Source: Variovorax sp. OK212 (lineage in GTDB: Bacteria > Pseudomonadota > Gammaproteobacteria > Burkholderiales > Burkholderiaceae_C). Taken from it: 64,000 nucleotides of DNA. Numbering within the stretch: position 1 is the first letter of the stretch; every line of letters starts with the position of its first letter. The notes under the pieces were generated by a model. It was not told where the DNA came from and ran no database searches. It saw nothing but the letters and a program-made list of their open reading frames with translations. This document shows positions 1-8,393 of the stretch, piece after piece. Both the position numbers and the translations under genes were made by a program. The stretch spans positions 1 to 64,000 of the forward strand of contig NZ_FOLP01000021.1 of NCBI RefSeq assembly GCF_900112425.1. Reading direction: 5' to 3'.

Positions 1-770
1 ACGGCCGCGAAGGTGTAGGCGTCGAGCACGCCTTCGACGATCTCCTCGCCGCTGCGCTGCGCCGTCTTCAGCACCGCGGGCGTGAGCCGCACGCGGGCCC
101 GCGCCAGCCGCAGGTCGGCCAGGTTCGACAGGATGCGCAGGCGCACCGTGCCGCCGGTGAGTTTTTCGACCAGCGGCGAGACCGACTCGGCCATGGTGTT
201 GACGGTGTTCGCGCCCATGGCGTCGCGCACGTCCACGATCAGGTGCATCACGATCATCGGGCCGCGCGGCGTGTCGGGGAACACGTGCACCTCGACGTCG
301 CGGCAGCCGCCACCCAGGCCGATCAGCACCTTGTCGCGGCTGTTGGCCACTTCCAGGATCTGGTCGCGCGCGCGCAGCAGCGCTTGGCGCGCGCCGTACG
401 GGTCGGTCACGCCGAGCACCTGCACCTGGGCCCGCATGATCGGGCCGGTGCTGGAGGCATCGAAGCCGCCGCCCTCGCGCGCCAGCTTGGCCATGAAGGA
501 GGCGGCGGCCACCACCGACGGCTCTTCCACCACCATCGGCACGAGGTACTCGCGCCCGTTCACCAGGAAGTTGCCGGCCACGCCCAGCGGCAGCTCGAAG
601 GTGCCGATGACGTTCTCGACCATGCCGTTGGCGCGCTCCACGCTCAGTGCGCCGGGCGCGGCGAGCAGCGCCACCTCGTCGGCGGTGAGCGAGGCGGCGC
701 GCGCGATGTGTTCGAAGCGCTGGGCGGGTGTCAGCGCGCGGAAGTTGGGAATGCGGGAGTCGGCGACCAT
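1..770 (-). CDS. mvaA: Degradative (class II) HMG-CoA reductase, C-terminally truncated by window edge
   Basis: The minus strand reads an uninterrupted frame from ATG at 770 to the window edge, about 256 residues of a family usually near 430. Family signatures are ENVIGT (about residue 52, carrying the catalytic Glu), a GGGCRD segment and the strongly conserved DAMGANTVNTMAE block. The frame stops just short of the segment that carries the catalytic Lys. Class II enzymes oxidise mevalonate to HMG-CoA with NAD+ in mevalonate catabolism, or run in reverse. The gene is divergent from a MocR regulator across a 150-bp gap, so that regulator is its likely controller. Family assignment is firm; the catabolic direction is inferred. 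Confidence 0.9.
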   Translation of the reverse strand, partial: MVADSRIPNFRALTPAQRFEHIARAASLTADEVALLAAPGALSVERANGMVENVIGTFELPLGVAGNFLVNGREYLVPMVVEEPSVVAAASFMAKLAREGGGFDASSTGPIMRAQVQVLGVTDPYGARQALLRARDQILEVANSRDKVLIGLGGGCRDVEVHVFPDTPRGPMIVMHLIVDVRDAMGANTVNTMAESVSPLVEKLTGGTVRLRILSNLADLRLARARVRLTPAVLKTAQRSGEEIVEGVLDAYTFAA

Positions 771-876
771 CGTTGCGTGTCTCTTCAGGAGGGTTCGGGG
801 GCGGGAGGATCCGGGAGCAGGCAATTTAGGCCAGCTGTACCGCTGGCGGAAGGCACAGTTTGGCGGGACAGTGCGG

Positions 877-904
877 ACAGTCACCCGCATCGGGCGGGTG
901 CTGT
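877..904. promoter_or_regulatory. Imperfect palindrome between mvaA and the MocR gene
   Basis: CACCCGC (882-888) and GCGGGTG (894-900) form a perfect 7-bp inverted repeat around ATCGG. It is extended by ACAG (877-880) and CTGT (901-904), with one unpaired T at 881. It ends 16 bp before the MocR start codon. That position suits an autoregulatory operator, but an mRNA hairpin is equally possible. Confidence 0.45.
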
Positions 905-920
905 GTCACAGTCGAAACCC

Positions 921-2312
921 ATGACGACCATCGCCGATTCGCTCGCCAGCACCCTCGAACGACAGATCGCCAGCGGCGCCTACAAGGCCGGCGACAAGCT
1001 GCCCTCGCTGCGCGAACTGGCCCAGCTGCACAACTACGCGAAGAACACCGTGGTGGCCGCCTTCGAGCTGCTGGTCTCGCGCGGGCTGGTCGAACCGCGG
1101 CGCGGCTCGGGCTACTTCGTGCTGGCGCAACACAAGGCCGCGAAGCCGGCCGAGGAAGACGCCGGCAGCCTCGGCCGCGCGATGGACATCGTGTGGCTCA
1201 TGCGCGAGCAGCTCAAGACGCAGCCCGACGCGGTTGCGGTGGGCGACGGCTTTCCGCCGGTCGAATGGCTGGCCGACGTGCGGCTGGACAAGTACCACCC
1301 CAAGGTGGTCCGTACGGGGCTCGGCGCGCTGTTCCGCTACGGCAGCCGCTTCGGCTATGCGCCGCTGCGCGACCACCTGGTGCGCAAGCTGGCCGACTTC
1401 GGCATCGGCGCCGAGCCGCGGCAGATCGTGCTCACGCACGGCGCCAACGAGGCGATGGACATCGTCATCCGCTACTTCGTGCCGCCCGGCGGCAAGGTGC
1501 TGGTGGACGACCCGGGCTACTACCCGCTGTTCGGCAAGCTCAAGCTCGCGGGCGCGCAGATGCTGGCTGTGCCGCGGCTGGCCGACGGGCCCGACCTCGA
1601 GGCGCTGGAGCGCCTTCTCGTGGCCGAGCGCCCGCGCCTGTTCTTCACGCAGTCGATCGCGCACAACCCCACGGGCTCCGACATCTCGCCGGCCAAGGCC
1701 TTCCGTGTGCTGCAGCTCGCGCAGAAGCACGACCTGCTGATCGTCGAGAACGACCCGCTGGCCGACTTCAAGCCCACCTCATTGCCGCGCCTGGCCGCGC
1801 TCGACCAGCTGGAGCGCACCATCTACATCGGCAGCTTCTCCAAGTCGTTCTCGGCGGCGCTGCGCGTGGGCTTCATCGCCTGCGGCGCCGACCTGGCGAG
1901 CGACCTGGCCGACCTGAAGGCGCTGATCCACGTGAGCAGCTCGGAGTACTGCGAGCGCACGGTGGACGTCATCCTGAGCGAGGGCCACTACCAGCGGCAC
2001 CTGAACCGCCTGCAGACGCGGCTGGGCGAAGCCACGCGCAACGCGATCAAGCTGTTCGAGTCGGTCGACGCCGAGGTGTTCGCGCGCACGCCGCAGTCGC
2101 TCTACGTGTGGGCGGCGCTGCCCGGCGTGGCCGATTCGCTGGCCTTCGCCAAGGAGCTGCTGCCGCGCAAGATCGTGATGGCGCCGGGGCGCATCTTCAA
2201 CGCCGATTCGACGCAGGTCTCGCGCTGGTCGCGCTTCAACGTCGGCGCCATGGCCGACCCGCGTTTCGCGAAGGCGTTGCGCCTAGCGCTGCGCAAGCGC
2301 GTCAGCGACTGA
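921..2312 (+). CDS. MocR-type regulator: GntR DNA-binding domain fused to an aminotransferase-like domain
   Basis: 463 residues. Residues about 1-75 are a winged helix of GntR type (GDKLPSLRELAQ, then EPRRGSGYF). The rest follows fold-type I PLP aminotransferases, with HNPTGS and the SFSKSFS segment whose lysine is expected to bind PLP. MocR proteins use the PLP domain as a ligand sensor. The ATG at 921 is chosen because the winged helix begins there; the frame is open upstream but has no homology. Divergence from the HMG-CoA reductase gene suggests control of mevalonate use (inference). Its 3' end overlaps the convergent crotonase gene by 11 bp. Confidence 0.9.
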   Translation: MTTIADSLASTLERQIASGAYKAGDKLPSLRELAQLHNYAKNTVVAAFELLVSRGLVEPRRGSGYFVLAQHKAAKPAEEDAGSLGRAMDIVWLMREQLKTQPDAVAVGDGFPPVEWLADVRLDKYHPKVVRTGLGALFRYGSRFGYAPLRDHLVRKLADFGIGAEPRQIVLTHGANEAMDIVIRYFVPPGGKVLVDDPGYYPLFGKLKLAGAQMLAVPRLADGPDLEALERLLVAERPRLFFTQSIAHNPTGSDISPAKAFRVLQLAQKHDLLIVENDPLADFKPTSLPRLAALDQLERTIYIGSFSKSFSAALRVGFIACGADLASDLADLKALIHVSSSEYCERTVDVILSEGHYQRHLNRLQTRLGEATRNAIKLFESVDAEVFARTPQSLYVWAALPGVADSLAFAKELLPRKIVMAPGRIFNADSTQVSRWSRFNVGAMADPRFAKALRLALRKRVSD

Positions 2313-3084
2313 CCGTGAAGTCGCCGTGGCGTCCTGCGCCCGCGGCAAAGCGCGCCGCGCCGCGTTCGCCTTCGGCAAACACGATCGGCACGCCGTGCAC
2401 GCCTTCGTTGCGCAGCGCCTCGGCCAGCGGCAGGTCCCACTGGGCGTAGGCCGACGCGCGGTCGGCCCGCATGCACTGCTGCGGAAACGCGGCGATCTCG
2501 CGCGCCAGCTGCTGCGCGGCCGCGAGCGCGCCACCGGGCGGCGTGGTGCGGTTCACCAGGCCCATGGCCAGTGCTTCCGCCGCGCCCACCGGCCGGCCCG
2601 TGAGGATCATGTCGAGCGCGCGCGCCATGCCGACGATGCGCGGCAGGCGCACCGTGCCGCCGTCGATCAGGGGCACGCCCCAGCGGCGGCAGAACACGCC
2701 GAGCACCGCGTCGTCGTCGGCCACGCGCAGGTCGGCCAGCAGCGCCAGCTCGAGCCCGCCGGCCACCGCATGGCCGGCGATGGCGGCAATCAGCGGCTTC
2801 GACAGCGCCATGCGCGTCGGCCCCATCGGCGCGTCGGCGCCGCCTTCGGGGTCGAGCGCGTTGCGCTGCGCGGGGTCGCTCACGGCGGCCAGGTCGGCGC
2901 CCGCGCAGAAGTGGCCGCCCGCGCCGGTGAGCACCGCCACGCGCAGCGCGTCGTCGGCCTCGAAGCGCTCGAAGGCTTCGCGCAGCGCGGCGGCCATCGG
3001 GCCATTGACGGCATTGCGTTTCTCCGCGCGGTTCAGCGTGATCGTGCAGACGGTGTCTTCGGCTTCGTAGTTCACGTGCTGCAT
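2302..3084 (-). CDS. Crotonase-fold enzyme (enoyl-CoA hydratase/isomerase family) with atypical acid residues
   Basis: 260 residues. The crotonase fold is clear: LNRAEKRNAV near the N-terminus, FCAGADL, an IAGHAVAGG oxyanion-hole segment and GGTVRLPR. Counting from GGT, the two catalytic glutamates of classical enoyl-CoA hydratase are replaced (Arg/Cys region and Asp), so simple hydratase activity is uncertain. Two in-frame ATGs exist. GGAGG at 3092-3096 is one base from the ATG at 3090 but seven from the one at 3084, so 3084 is preferred. It is the last gene of a minus-strand group with a feruloyl-CoA-synthetase-like ligase, a hydroxyacyl-CoA dehydrogenase, a binding protein and BKACE. Confidence 0.82.
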   Translation of the reverse strand: MQHVNYEAEDTVCTITLNRAEKRNAVNGPMAAALREAFERFEADDALRVAVLTGAGGHFCAGADLAAVSDPAQRNALDPEGGADAPMGPTRMALSKPLIAAIAGHAVAGGLELALLADLRVADDDAVLGVFCRRWGVPLIDGGTVRLPRIVGMARALDMILTGRPVGAAEALAMGLVNRTTPPGGALAAAQQLAREIAAFPQQCMRADRASAYAQWDLPLAEALRNEGVHGVPIVFAEGERGAARFAAGAGRHGDFTVSR

Positions 3085-3100
3085 GGTCATGCCTCCGGGG

Positions 3101-3135
3101 TTCTGGGTTCTGGGTTCTGGGTTCTGGGTTCTGGG
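3101..3135. repeat. Five perfect tandem copies of TTCTGGG
   Basis: Seven-base unit repeated five times without mismatch, ending in a partial TTCAG. It fills most of the gap between the CoA-ligase stop (3151) and the crotonase ribosome-binding site (3092-3096), so on the minus strand it forms the leader of the crotonase gene. Copy number could change by slippage without touching coding sequence. Confidence 0.9.
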
Positions 3136-3150
3136 TTCAGCGTTCGGTGT

Positions 3151-4956
3151 TCAGGGCCGCACCACCTGCGCGTCGGCGGGCGTGCGTGCGTGCAGCCGCG
3201 CCACTTCGGCCGCGCGCCGCGTGAGCACCGCGCGCTGGTTGATGTAGCCCTTGTCGGTGATCTCGCCCGCGTCGAGGTTCGGCGGCTCGGCCAGCACCAG
3301 CGCGCAGGCCGGGCACTGCGAGGAGCCCGCGCCTTCGTCGCGCAGCGCGCGCAGCACGCCGGCAATGCGCTCGCCCATGGCCTCGGGCGACAGCGCCGCC
3401 GCCTGCGGGCTGGGGAACACCAGCATGCCGATCTCGTCGCGGTCGTGGCCCGTGAGCACCACGTCCTGCGCATGCGGCGCCAGCAGCGACACCAGCTTCA
3501 CGCGCAGCGTGCCCACCGACACCCAGGTGCCGGTGGAGAGCTTGAAATCTTCCGCCACGCGGCCGTTGAAGATCACGCCGTGCGCCGGCTCGCCCGGGTT
3601 CGCGAGGAAGCCCGCGTCGCCGATGCGGTAGTAGCCCTCTTCGTCGAAGGCCGCGGCCGTTTCGCGCGGCGCATCGCGGTAGCCCGGGAACACCGAGACG
3701 CCCTTCACGCGCATCTCCAGCTTCTCGCCGTTGGGCACGAACTTCAGCTCCAGCCCCGGCAGCGGCGCGCCGATGCAGCCGGCGCCGTCGAGCTTCCAGT
3801 GCGCGGAGGTGATGGCGGGCGAGGTCTCGGTCGCGCCCCACGAGGTGGTGAGCCACAGCGGGCGCGTGGGCCGCACGCGTTGGGCCACCGCTTCGAGCCG
3901 CTGCCACGTGGAGGGCGCCAGCGCCGCCGCCGCGTAGAAGGCCAGCCGCAGCCGCGAGAACACTTCGGCGGCCAGCGCGTCGTCGGCTTCCAGGAAGGGC
4001 AGCAGCATGTCGAAACCGCGCGGCACGTTGAACAGCAGCGTGGGCTTCACCTCGCGCAGGTTGCGCACCGTCTTCTCGATCAGGCCCGGCGCGGGCCGGC
4101 CCTCGTCGATGTACAGCGCGCCACCATGGCACAGCACCATGTGCAGGTTGTGGTTGGCGCCGAAGGTGTGGCTCCACGGCAGCCAGTCGACCAGCACCGG
4201 CTTCTCCTGCGCGAGGAAGCGCCAGGTCTGCGCCATCATCTGCTGGTTGGCGCACAGCATGCGGTGCGTGTTGATCACCACCTTGGGCTTGCCGGTGGAG
4301 CCCGAGGTCAGCAGGTACTTGGCGTGCGTGTCGGGCAGCACGCCGGCGAAGGCCTGCATGACGGCGGGTGTTTCCTCGGTGGCGAGCAGGCGGTCGAATG
4401 GCACCGCGCCCGGGTGCGCGTCGGCGTTGCGGCTGAACACCGCGACGGCTTGCACGCCGCAGCCCGCGAGCGAGGCGCCGTACACCTTGGCGTCCGACGC
4501 GTAGACCAGGCCCGGCTGCAGCGCCTGCAGCATGCCGTGCAGGCGCGACGGGTCCTTGGCCATGCGCGAGTAGGCGCTCGACAGCGAGCACGCGGTGCGG
4601 CCGATGTGCATGGTGGCCAGCATCAGCACCGCATGGTCGATGGCGTTGTCCGAGAGGATCACCACCGGCCGGCCCGCGGGCAGGTTCATGTCCAGCAGCG
4701 CCTGCGCCACCGCGCCGACCGCCCGGCGCAGCGCGCGGTAGTCGAGCTTGCGCCAGCCTTCGCCGGTCTCGTCGCGTTCGGCAAAAGCCAGCGCGTCGGG
4801 CGTTTCATGGGCCCAGCGCTCCAGCCATTCGCCGATGCAGCGGGCATAGGGCTTCAGCGCCATCGGCGAGCGCAGCGCGAAGGAGCCGTCGTCGAAGTCG
4901 ATGCGCACCGTGCGGGGCGGGGCGATCAGGCTTTCATCGAGGAGGAAGTCGGTCAT
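3151..4956 (-). CDS. Feruloyl-CoA synthetase-like acyl-CoA ligase
   Basis: 601 residues, the usual length for feruloyl-CoA synthases. The AMP-binding loop LLTSGSTGKPK is at about 215-225, followed by VINTHRM, a combination typical of the feruloyl-CoA synthase branch. The ATP-binding WGATETSP motif and the GYYRIGDAG segment follow. The enzyme would form the CoA thioester of a hydroxycinnamate or related aromatic acid using ATP. The ATG at 4956 is used; the frame runs further upstream without homology. The gene lies 118 bp after the dehydrogenase gene, in the same orientation. No vanillin dehydrogenase or canonical feruloyl-CoA hydratase-lyase is nearby, so the substrate remains open. Confidence 0.82.
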   Translation of the reverse strand: MTDFLLDESLIAPPRTVRIDFDDGSFALRSPMALKPYARCIGEWLERWAHETPDALAFAERDETGEGWRKLDYRALRRAVGAVAQALLDMNLPAGRPVVILSDNAIDHAVLMLATMHIGRTACSLSSAYSRMAKDPSRLHGMLQALQPGLVYASDAKVYGASLAGCGVQAVAVFSRNADAHPGAVPFDRLLATEETPAVMQAFAGVLPDTHAKYLLTSGSTGKPKVVINTHRMLCANQQMMAQTWRFLAQEKPVLVDWLPWSHTFGANHNLHMVLCHGGALYIDEGRPAPGLIEKTVRNLREVKPTLLFNVPRGFDMLLPFLEADDALAAEVFSRLRLAFYAAAALAPSTWQRLEAVAQRVRPTRPLWLTTSWGATETSPAITSAHWKLDGAGCIGAPLPGLELKFVPNGEKLEMRVKGVSVFPGYRDAPRETAAAFDEEGYYRIGDAGFLANPGEPAHGVIFNGRVAEDFKLSTGTWVSVGTLRVKLVSLLAPHAQDVVLTGHDRDEIGMLVFPSPQAAALSPEAMGERIAGVLRALRDEGAGSSQCPACALVLAEPPNLDAGEITDKGYINQRAVLTRRAAEVARLHARTPADAQVVRP

Positions 4957-5074
4957 GTTTATGTTCCGTTTTTGTTCGGGGCGCGTGCACGGGACACCGG
5001 GTACTCCCCTCCGAGAATGTCCCCCGTCGGCGTGATCGCACCCCGAACAGGACACCCGATTCCCCACAGCCCTT

Positions 5075-6028
5075 TCAGTCGAGCTTGCCGCTATCGGCCT
5101 TCGCGCGAATCAGGTTTAACAGCAGGGTGTCGCGGGCGGCTTCGAGGTCGGCTGTGCGGCGTTGACCCAGCTCATCGTCGACGCCTTCCTTCACCTTCTG
5201 CTTGAGTTCAGCCGTCATCAGCGGCGCGCCCAGGTCCTTCCACCAGTCTTCTATCGGCCCGCCCAGGTGCGCGAGCACATGCTCGATGCCGCCCGCGCCA
5301 CCCGACAGGTGCAGGTTCATGAAAGGCCCCATCACCGCCCAGCGCAGGCCGGGGCCGTGCGCGATGGCGGTGTCGATGTCTGCCACGCTCGCCACGCCTT
5401 CGTTCACCAGGTGAAAGGCCTCGCGCCACAGGGCCGCCTGCAGCCGGTTCGCGATGTGTCCCTTGACCTCGCGCTTCACATGGATCGGCCGTTTGCCGAT
5501 GGCCGCGTAGAACGCCATGGCGCGCTCGATGGCGTCGGCCGAGGTCTGCTCGCCGCCGATCACTTCCACCAGCGGAATCAGGTGCGGCGGGTTGAACGGA
5601 TGCCCCAGCACCACGCGCTGCGGGTGCGCGCAGCCCGACTGCACGCCGCTGATGGCCAGGCCCGACGAGCTCGACGCAAGAATGGTGTCCGGCGGCGCCG
5701 CCGCGTCCATGCGGCGGAACAGGTCGATCTTGAAGTCCATGCGCTCGGGGCCGTTCTCCTGCACGAAGTCGGCCACCGACACGGCGTCTTCCAGGCTGTC
5801 GTGAAAGCGCAGCCGGTCGAGCGAGGCGCCCTCGGCCAGCCCGAAGCGCTCCAGCGTCGGCCAGTGCTGCGCCACCGCGGCGCGCAGGCGTTCTTGCGCG
5901 CCGGGAGAAGGGTCGGTCGCGTTCACGTCCAGCCCATGCGCCAGGAAGTACGCGACCCAGCTCGCGCCGATCACGCCGGTGCCGACCACCGCCACGCGTT
6001 TCACGTTCGAAGAAGATGCACTGCTCAT
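5075..6028 (-). CDS. 3-hydroxyacyl-CoA dehydrogenase family protein (carnitine dehydrogenase-like)
   Basis: 317 residues. The N-terminal Rossmann motif VVGTGVIGASW is at about 13-23, followed by FVQENGPE and the GHPFNPPHLIPLVEV segment that carries the catalytic His and Glu. The C-terminal helical domain includes GPGLRWAVMGPF, a pattern shared with L-carnitine dehydrogenase and lambda-crystallin relatives. It should oxidise a 3-hydroxy acid or its CoA ester with NAD+. The start ATG overlaps the stop of the binding-protein gene by 4 bp (6025-6028), implying translational coupling. Pairing with BKACE resembles carnitine catabolism, but the CoA ligase beside it argues for another substrate. Confidence 0.85.
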   Translation of the reverse strand: MSSASSSNVKRVAVVGTGVIGASWVAYFLAHGLDVNATDPSPGAQERLRAAVAQHWPTLERFGLAEGASLDRLRFHDSLEDAVSVADFVQENGPERMDFKIDLFRRMDAAAPPDTILASSSSGLAISGVQSGCAHPQRVVLGHPFNPPHLIPLVEVIGGEQTSADAIERAMAFYAAIGKRPIHVKREVKGHIANRLQAALWREAFHLVNEGVASVADIDTAIAHGPGLRWAVMGPFMNLHLSGGAGGIEHVLAHLGGPIEDWWKDLGAPLMTAELKQKVKEGVDDELGQRRTADLEAARDTLLLNLIRAKADSGKLD

Positions 6029-7242
6029 GCCGATTTCCACCGCGCGCAGCGGCTCTCCGCCTTGGTTGTCCATGCGGCCTCGCCGCGGATCGGCTCGACC
6101 ACCTTGTAGTAGTCCCACGGCTCCTTCGACTCGGCCGGGGTCTTCACCTGCATCAGGTGCATGTCGTGCACCATCAGTCCGTCGTCGCGCAGCCAGCCGC
6201 CCTTGACGAACATGTCATTGAACTTGGTCTTGCGCAATTGCGCCATCACCTTGTCGGCGTCGTCGCTGCCCGCGGCCTTCACGGCCTGCAGGTACTGCAG
6301 CGCGGCCGAGTAGTCGCCGGCGTGGAAGGAGGAGGGCATGCGCTTGTGCTTGTCGAAGAAGCGGCGCGCCCACTCGCGCGACTCGGGGCTCTGGTTCCAG
6401 TACCAGCTGTCGGTGAGGTACATGCCCTGCGAGTTCTTCAGGCCCAGCGCATGCACGTCGTTGATGGTGATGATCATGCCGGCCAGCTTCATGTTCTTGC
6501 TGATGCCGAACTCCGCCGCCGACTTGATGGCGTTCACCGTGTCGCCGCCCGCGTTGGCCAGCGCCAGCACCTGCGCCTTGGAGCTTTGCGCCTGCAGCAT
6601 GAACGACGAGAAATCGCTCGCGCCCAGCGGGTGCTTCACCGAGCCCGCCACCGTGCCGCCGTTGGCCTGCACGGTCTTGGTGGCGTCGTTCTGCAGCGCC
6701 GCGCCGAAGGCGTAGTCGGCCGCCACGAAGTACCAGCTCTTGCCGCCGGCCTTGACCACCGCGCTTGCCGTGCCGCGCGCCATGGCCACCGTGTCGTAGG
6801 CGTAGTGCACCGTGTAGGGCGAGCAGTACTCGTTGGTGAGGCTCGAGGCGCCCGAGCCCACCACGAAGTACGGCTTCTTCTTGTCGGCCGCCACGCCCGC
6901 CATGGCAATGGCCGCGCCGGAGTTGACGCCGCCGATCAGCATGTCGACCTTCTGCACGTCGAACCACTCGCGCGCCTTGGCGGCGGCGATGTCGGGCTTG
7001 TTCTGGTGGTCGGCCGTGACCAGCTCGATCTTCTTGCCGTTGATGGCGCCGCCCATGTCGGCGATGGCCATGCGGATGGCCTCGGCGCCGGCCGGGCCGT
7101 CGTAGTCGCGGTACAGGCCCGACATGTCGCTGATGAAGCCGATGCGGATCACGTCGTCGGACACCTGGGCCGAGGCGCCCTGGGCGAATGCGGTAAAGGC
7201 GGCACCCGATGCGAGGGCCAGGGCGGTGCGGGAAATGGTCAT
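6025..7242 (-). CDS. LIV-type ABC transporter substrate-binding protein (orphan)
   Basis: 405 residues with a signal peptide ending near GASA-Q (about residue 25). The mature part is a periplasmic type I binding fold: IRIGFISDMSG at the start, then segments typical of branched-chain amino acid/aromatic acid receptors. No permease or ATPase genes adjoin it, so it must borrow a transporter elsewhere or act as a receptor. It is in the middle of a catabolic operon, overlaps the downstream dehydrogenase by ATGA, and probably binds the pathway substrate. Substrate unknown; hydroxycinnamate or carnitine-like compounds are plausible from the neighbours. Confidence 0.88.
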   Translation of the reverse strand: MTISRTALALASGAAFTAFAQGASAQVSDDVIRIGFISDMSGLYRDYDGPAGAEAIRMAIADMGGAINGKKIELVTADHQNKPDIAAAKAREWFDVQKVDMLIGGVNSGAAIAMAGVAADKKKPYFVVGSGASSLTNEYCSPYTVHYAYDTVAMARGTASAVVKAGGKSWYFVAADYAFGAALQNDATKTVQANGGTVAGSVKHPLGASDFSSFMLQAQSSKAQVLALANAGGDTVNAIKSAAEFGISKNMKLAGMIITINDVHALGLKNSQGMYLTDSWYWNQSPESREWARRFFDKHKRMPSSFHAGDYSAALQYLQAVKAAGSDDADKVMAQLRKTKFNDMFVKGGWLRDDGLMVHDMHLMQVKTPAESKEPWDYYKVVEPIRGEAAWTTKAESRCARWKSA

Positions 7243-7289
7243 GGGGTTTGTCTGCGTTCGCTATGGTTCTTGTGTGGTTCTTGTGTCGT

Positions 7290-8210
7290 TCAGCCCAGCG
7301 CGAACTCGGGCCGCGGACCGCCCACGCGCGGCAGGCCCATGATCTGGCGCGCCTCGGCCGGCGTGGCCACTTCCATGTCGAGCTCGCGGATCACCCGCAC
7401 GATGCGCTCGGTGAGCTGCACGTTGGTGGCCAGCTCGCCGTGGCGGAAGTACAGGTTGTCTTCCAGCCCCACGCGCGCATGGCCGCCCAGCAGCAGCGCC
7501 GCCACGTTGGCCTCGAGCTGCGACATGCCGATGCCGCTCACGCCGAAGATCGCGCCCTTGGGCAGCGTGTCGACCATCATCTGCAGGTTGCGCGGCGAAT
7601 AGGGCATCGCGTTCTGGAAGTTGCGGTGCACGTTCATCACCAGGTTGATGAACCAAGGCTCGTCGTCGTGGCCTTCCTCGATCAGCGTGGTCGTGTCCTG
7701 CAGGATGTGCGTGGGACTGAACACCTCCCACTCGGGCTTGATCCCGCGCGCCTTCATGCCGGCGGCCAGTTCGCGCCCGCGGGTGATGGGCGTGTCCATC
7801 AGGATCTGCCTGCCCTCGAAGCTCAGGTTGAGCGTGGTGGCGTCCAGCGTGCACATCTCGGCGCCGGCGTCCATGCCCTTGATGCGCTCTTCCCACGCGA
7901 TTTCCCAGCGGTCGCCGGCCAGCGGCTTGACCATGTCGCCGTGCACGCCGCCGCCGGTGGAGTTGTTGATGACGATGTCGCTGCCGCCCGCGCGGATGCG
8001 GCTGTTGATGTCGCGGTACACCTCGGCGTTGCAGGTGGCGCCGTCGTCCGCGCGCCGCGCGTGGATGGCCACCACGCTGGCGCCGGCGTTCCAGCAGCGC
8101 AGCGTGTCGGCGGCGATCTCGGCGGGCTGGGTGGGGAGGTGGGGGTTCTGCGACTTGTGCGCCATGCCGCCGGTGGGGGCGATGGTCACGATCACTTTGC
8201 GCTTCGACAT
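7290..8210 (-). CDS. BKACE family (DUF849) beta-keto acid cleavage enzyme with an altered metal site
   Basis: 306 residues. DUF849 enzymes are TIM barrels that cleave a beta-keto acid with acetyl-CoA, giving acetoacetate and a new acyl-CoA. Recognisable segments are VTIAPTGG at the N-terminus, the INNSTGGG loop, and ARVGLEDNLYF near 270. The family normally has an H-x-H-A-R zinc motif after strand 2. Here it reads A-I-H-A-R (Ala48, His50), so the first zinc-binding His is missing; the codon is clearly GCC. The ATG at 8210 follows AGGAG. It is the first gene of the minus-strand operon and lies 47 bp before the binding-protein gene. Confidence 0.88.
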   Translation of the reverse strand: MSKRKVIVTIAPTGGMAHKSQNPHLPTQPAEIAADTLRCWNAGASVVAIHARRADDGATCNAEVYRDINSRIRAGGSDIVINNSTGGGVHGDMVKPLAGDRWEIAWEERIKGMDAGAEMCTLDATTLNLSFEGRQILMDTPITRGRELAAGMKARGIKPEWEVFSPTHILQDTTTLIEEGHDDEPWFINLVMNVHRNFQNAMPYSPRNLQMMVDTLPKGAIFGVSGIGMSQLEANVAALLLGGHARVGLEDNLYFRHGELATNVQLTERIVRVIRELDMEVATPAEARQIMGLPRVGGPRPEFALG

Positions 8211-8393
8211 GGTCGGGGGCTCCTGGTGGCTGGCTGGCTGGCTGGATGTTTGCCCGTGGGGGCGCACCATTATTTTTTGGGGCGCTGTCGCACTCAGTCA
8301 TCGCGACGACATTTGGGGGCAGGGTTTACCTGCGCCAGAAGCTAAAGTTGCCCCTGCCTTTTCACTCTCGCGAAGTTGCGCAAAGGAGCACGC

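Noticed and set aside
82..924. Plus-strand frame at the window start
   Set aside because: The complementary strand encodes HMG-CoA reductase with the DAMGAN and ENVIGT motifs, so the plus-strand frame is not a gene.
2302..3084. Feruloyl-CoA hydratase-lyase (Ech) as partner of the ligase
   Set aside because: The crotonase lacks the usual catalytic glutamates and the Ech-type sequence pattern, so only the fold can be claimed.
2326..5205. A 959-codon open frame on the plus strand
   Set aside because: It is antisense to the crotonase and CoA-ligase genes, rich in Arg/His/Ala and without homology. Such frames arise in high-GC DNA.
8227..8242. Four copies of TGGC before the BKACE start as a slippage locus
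   Set aside because: The array is short and upstream of a good AGGAG, and four-copy tetramers are expected by chance in this composition.
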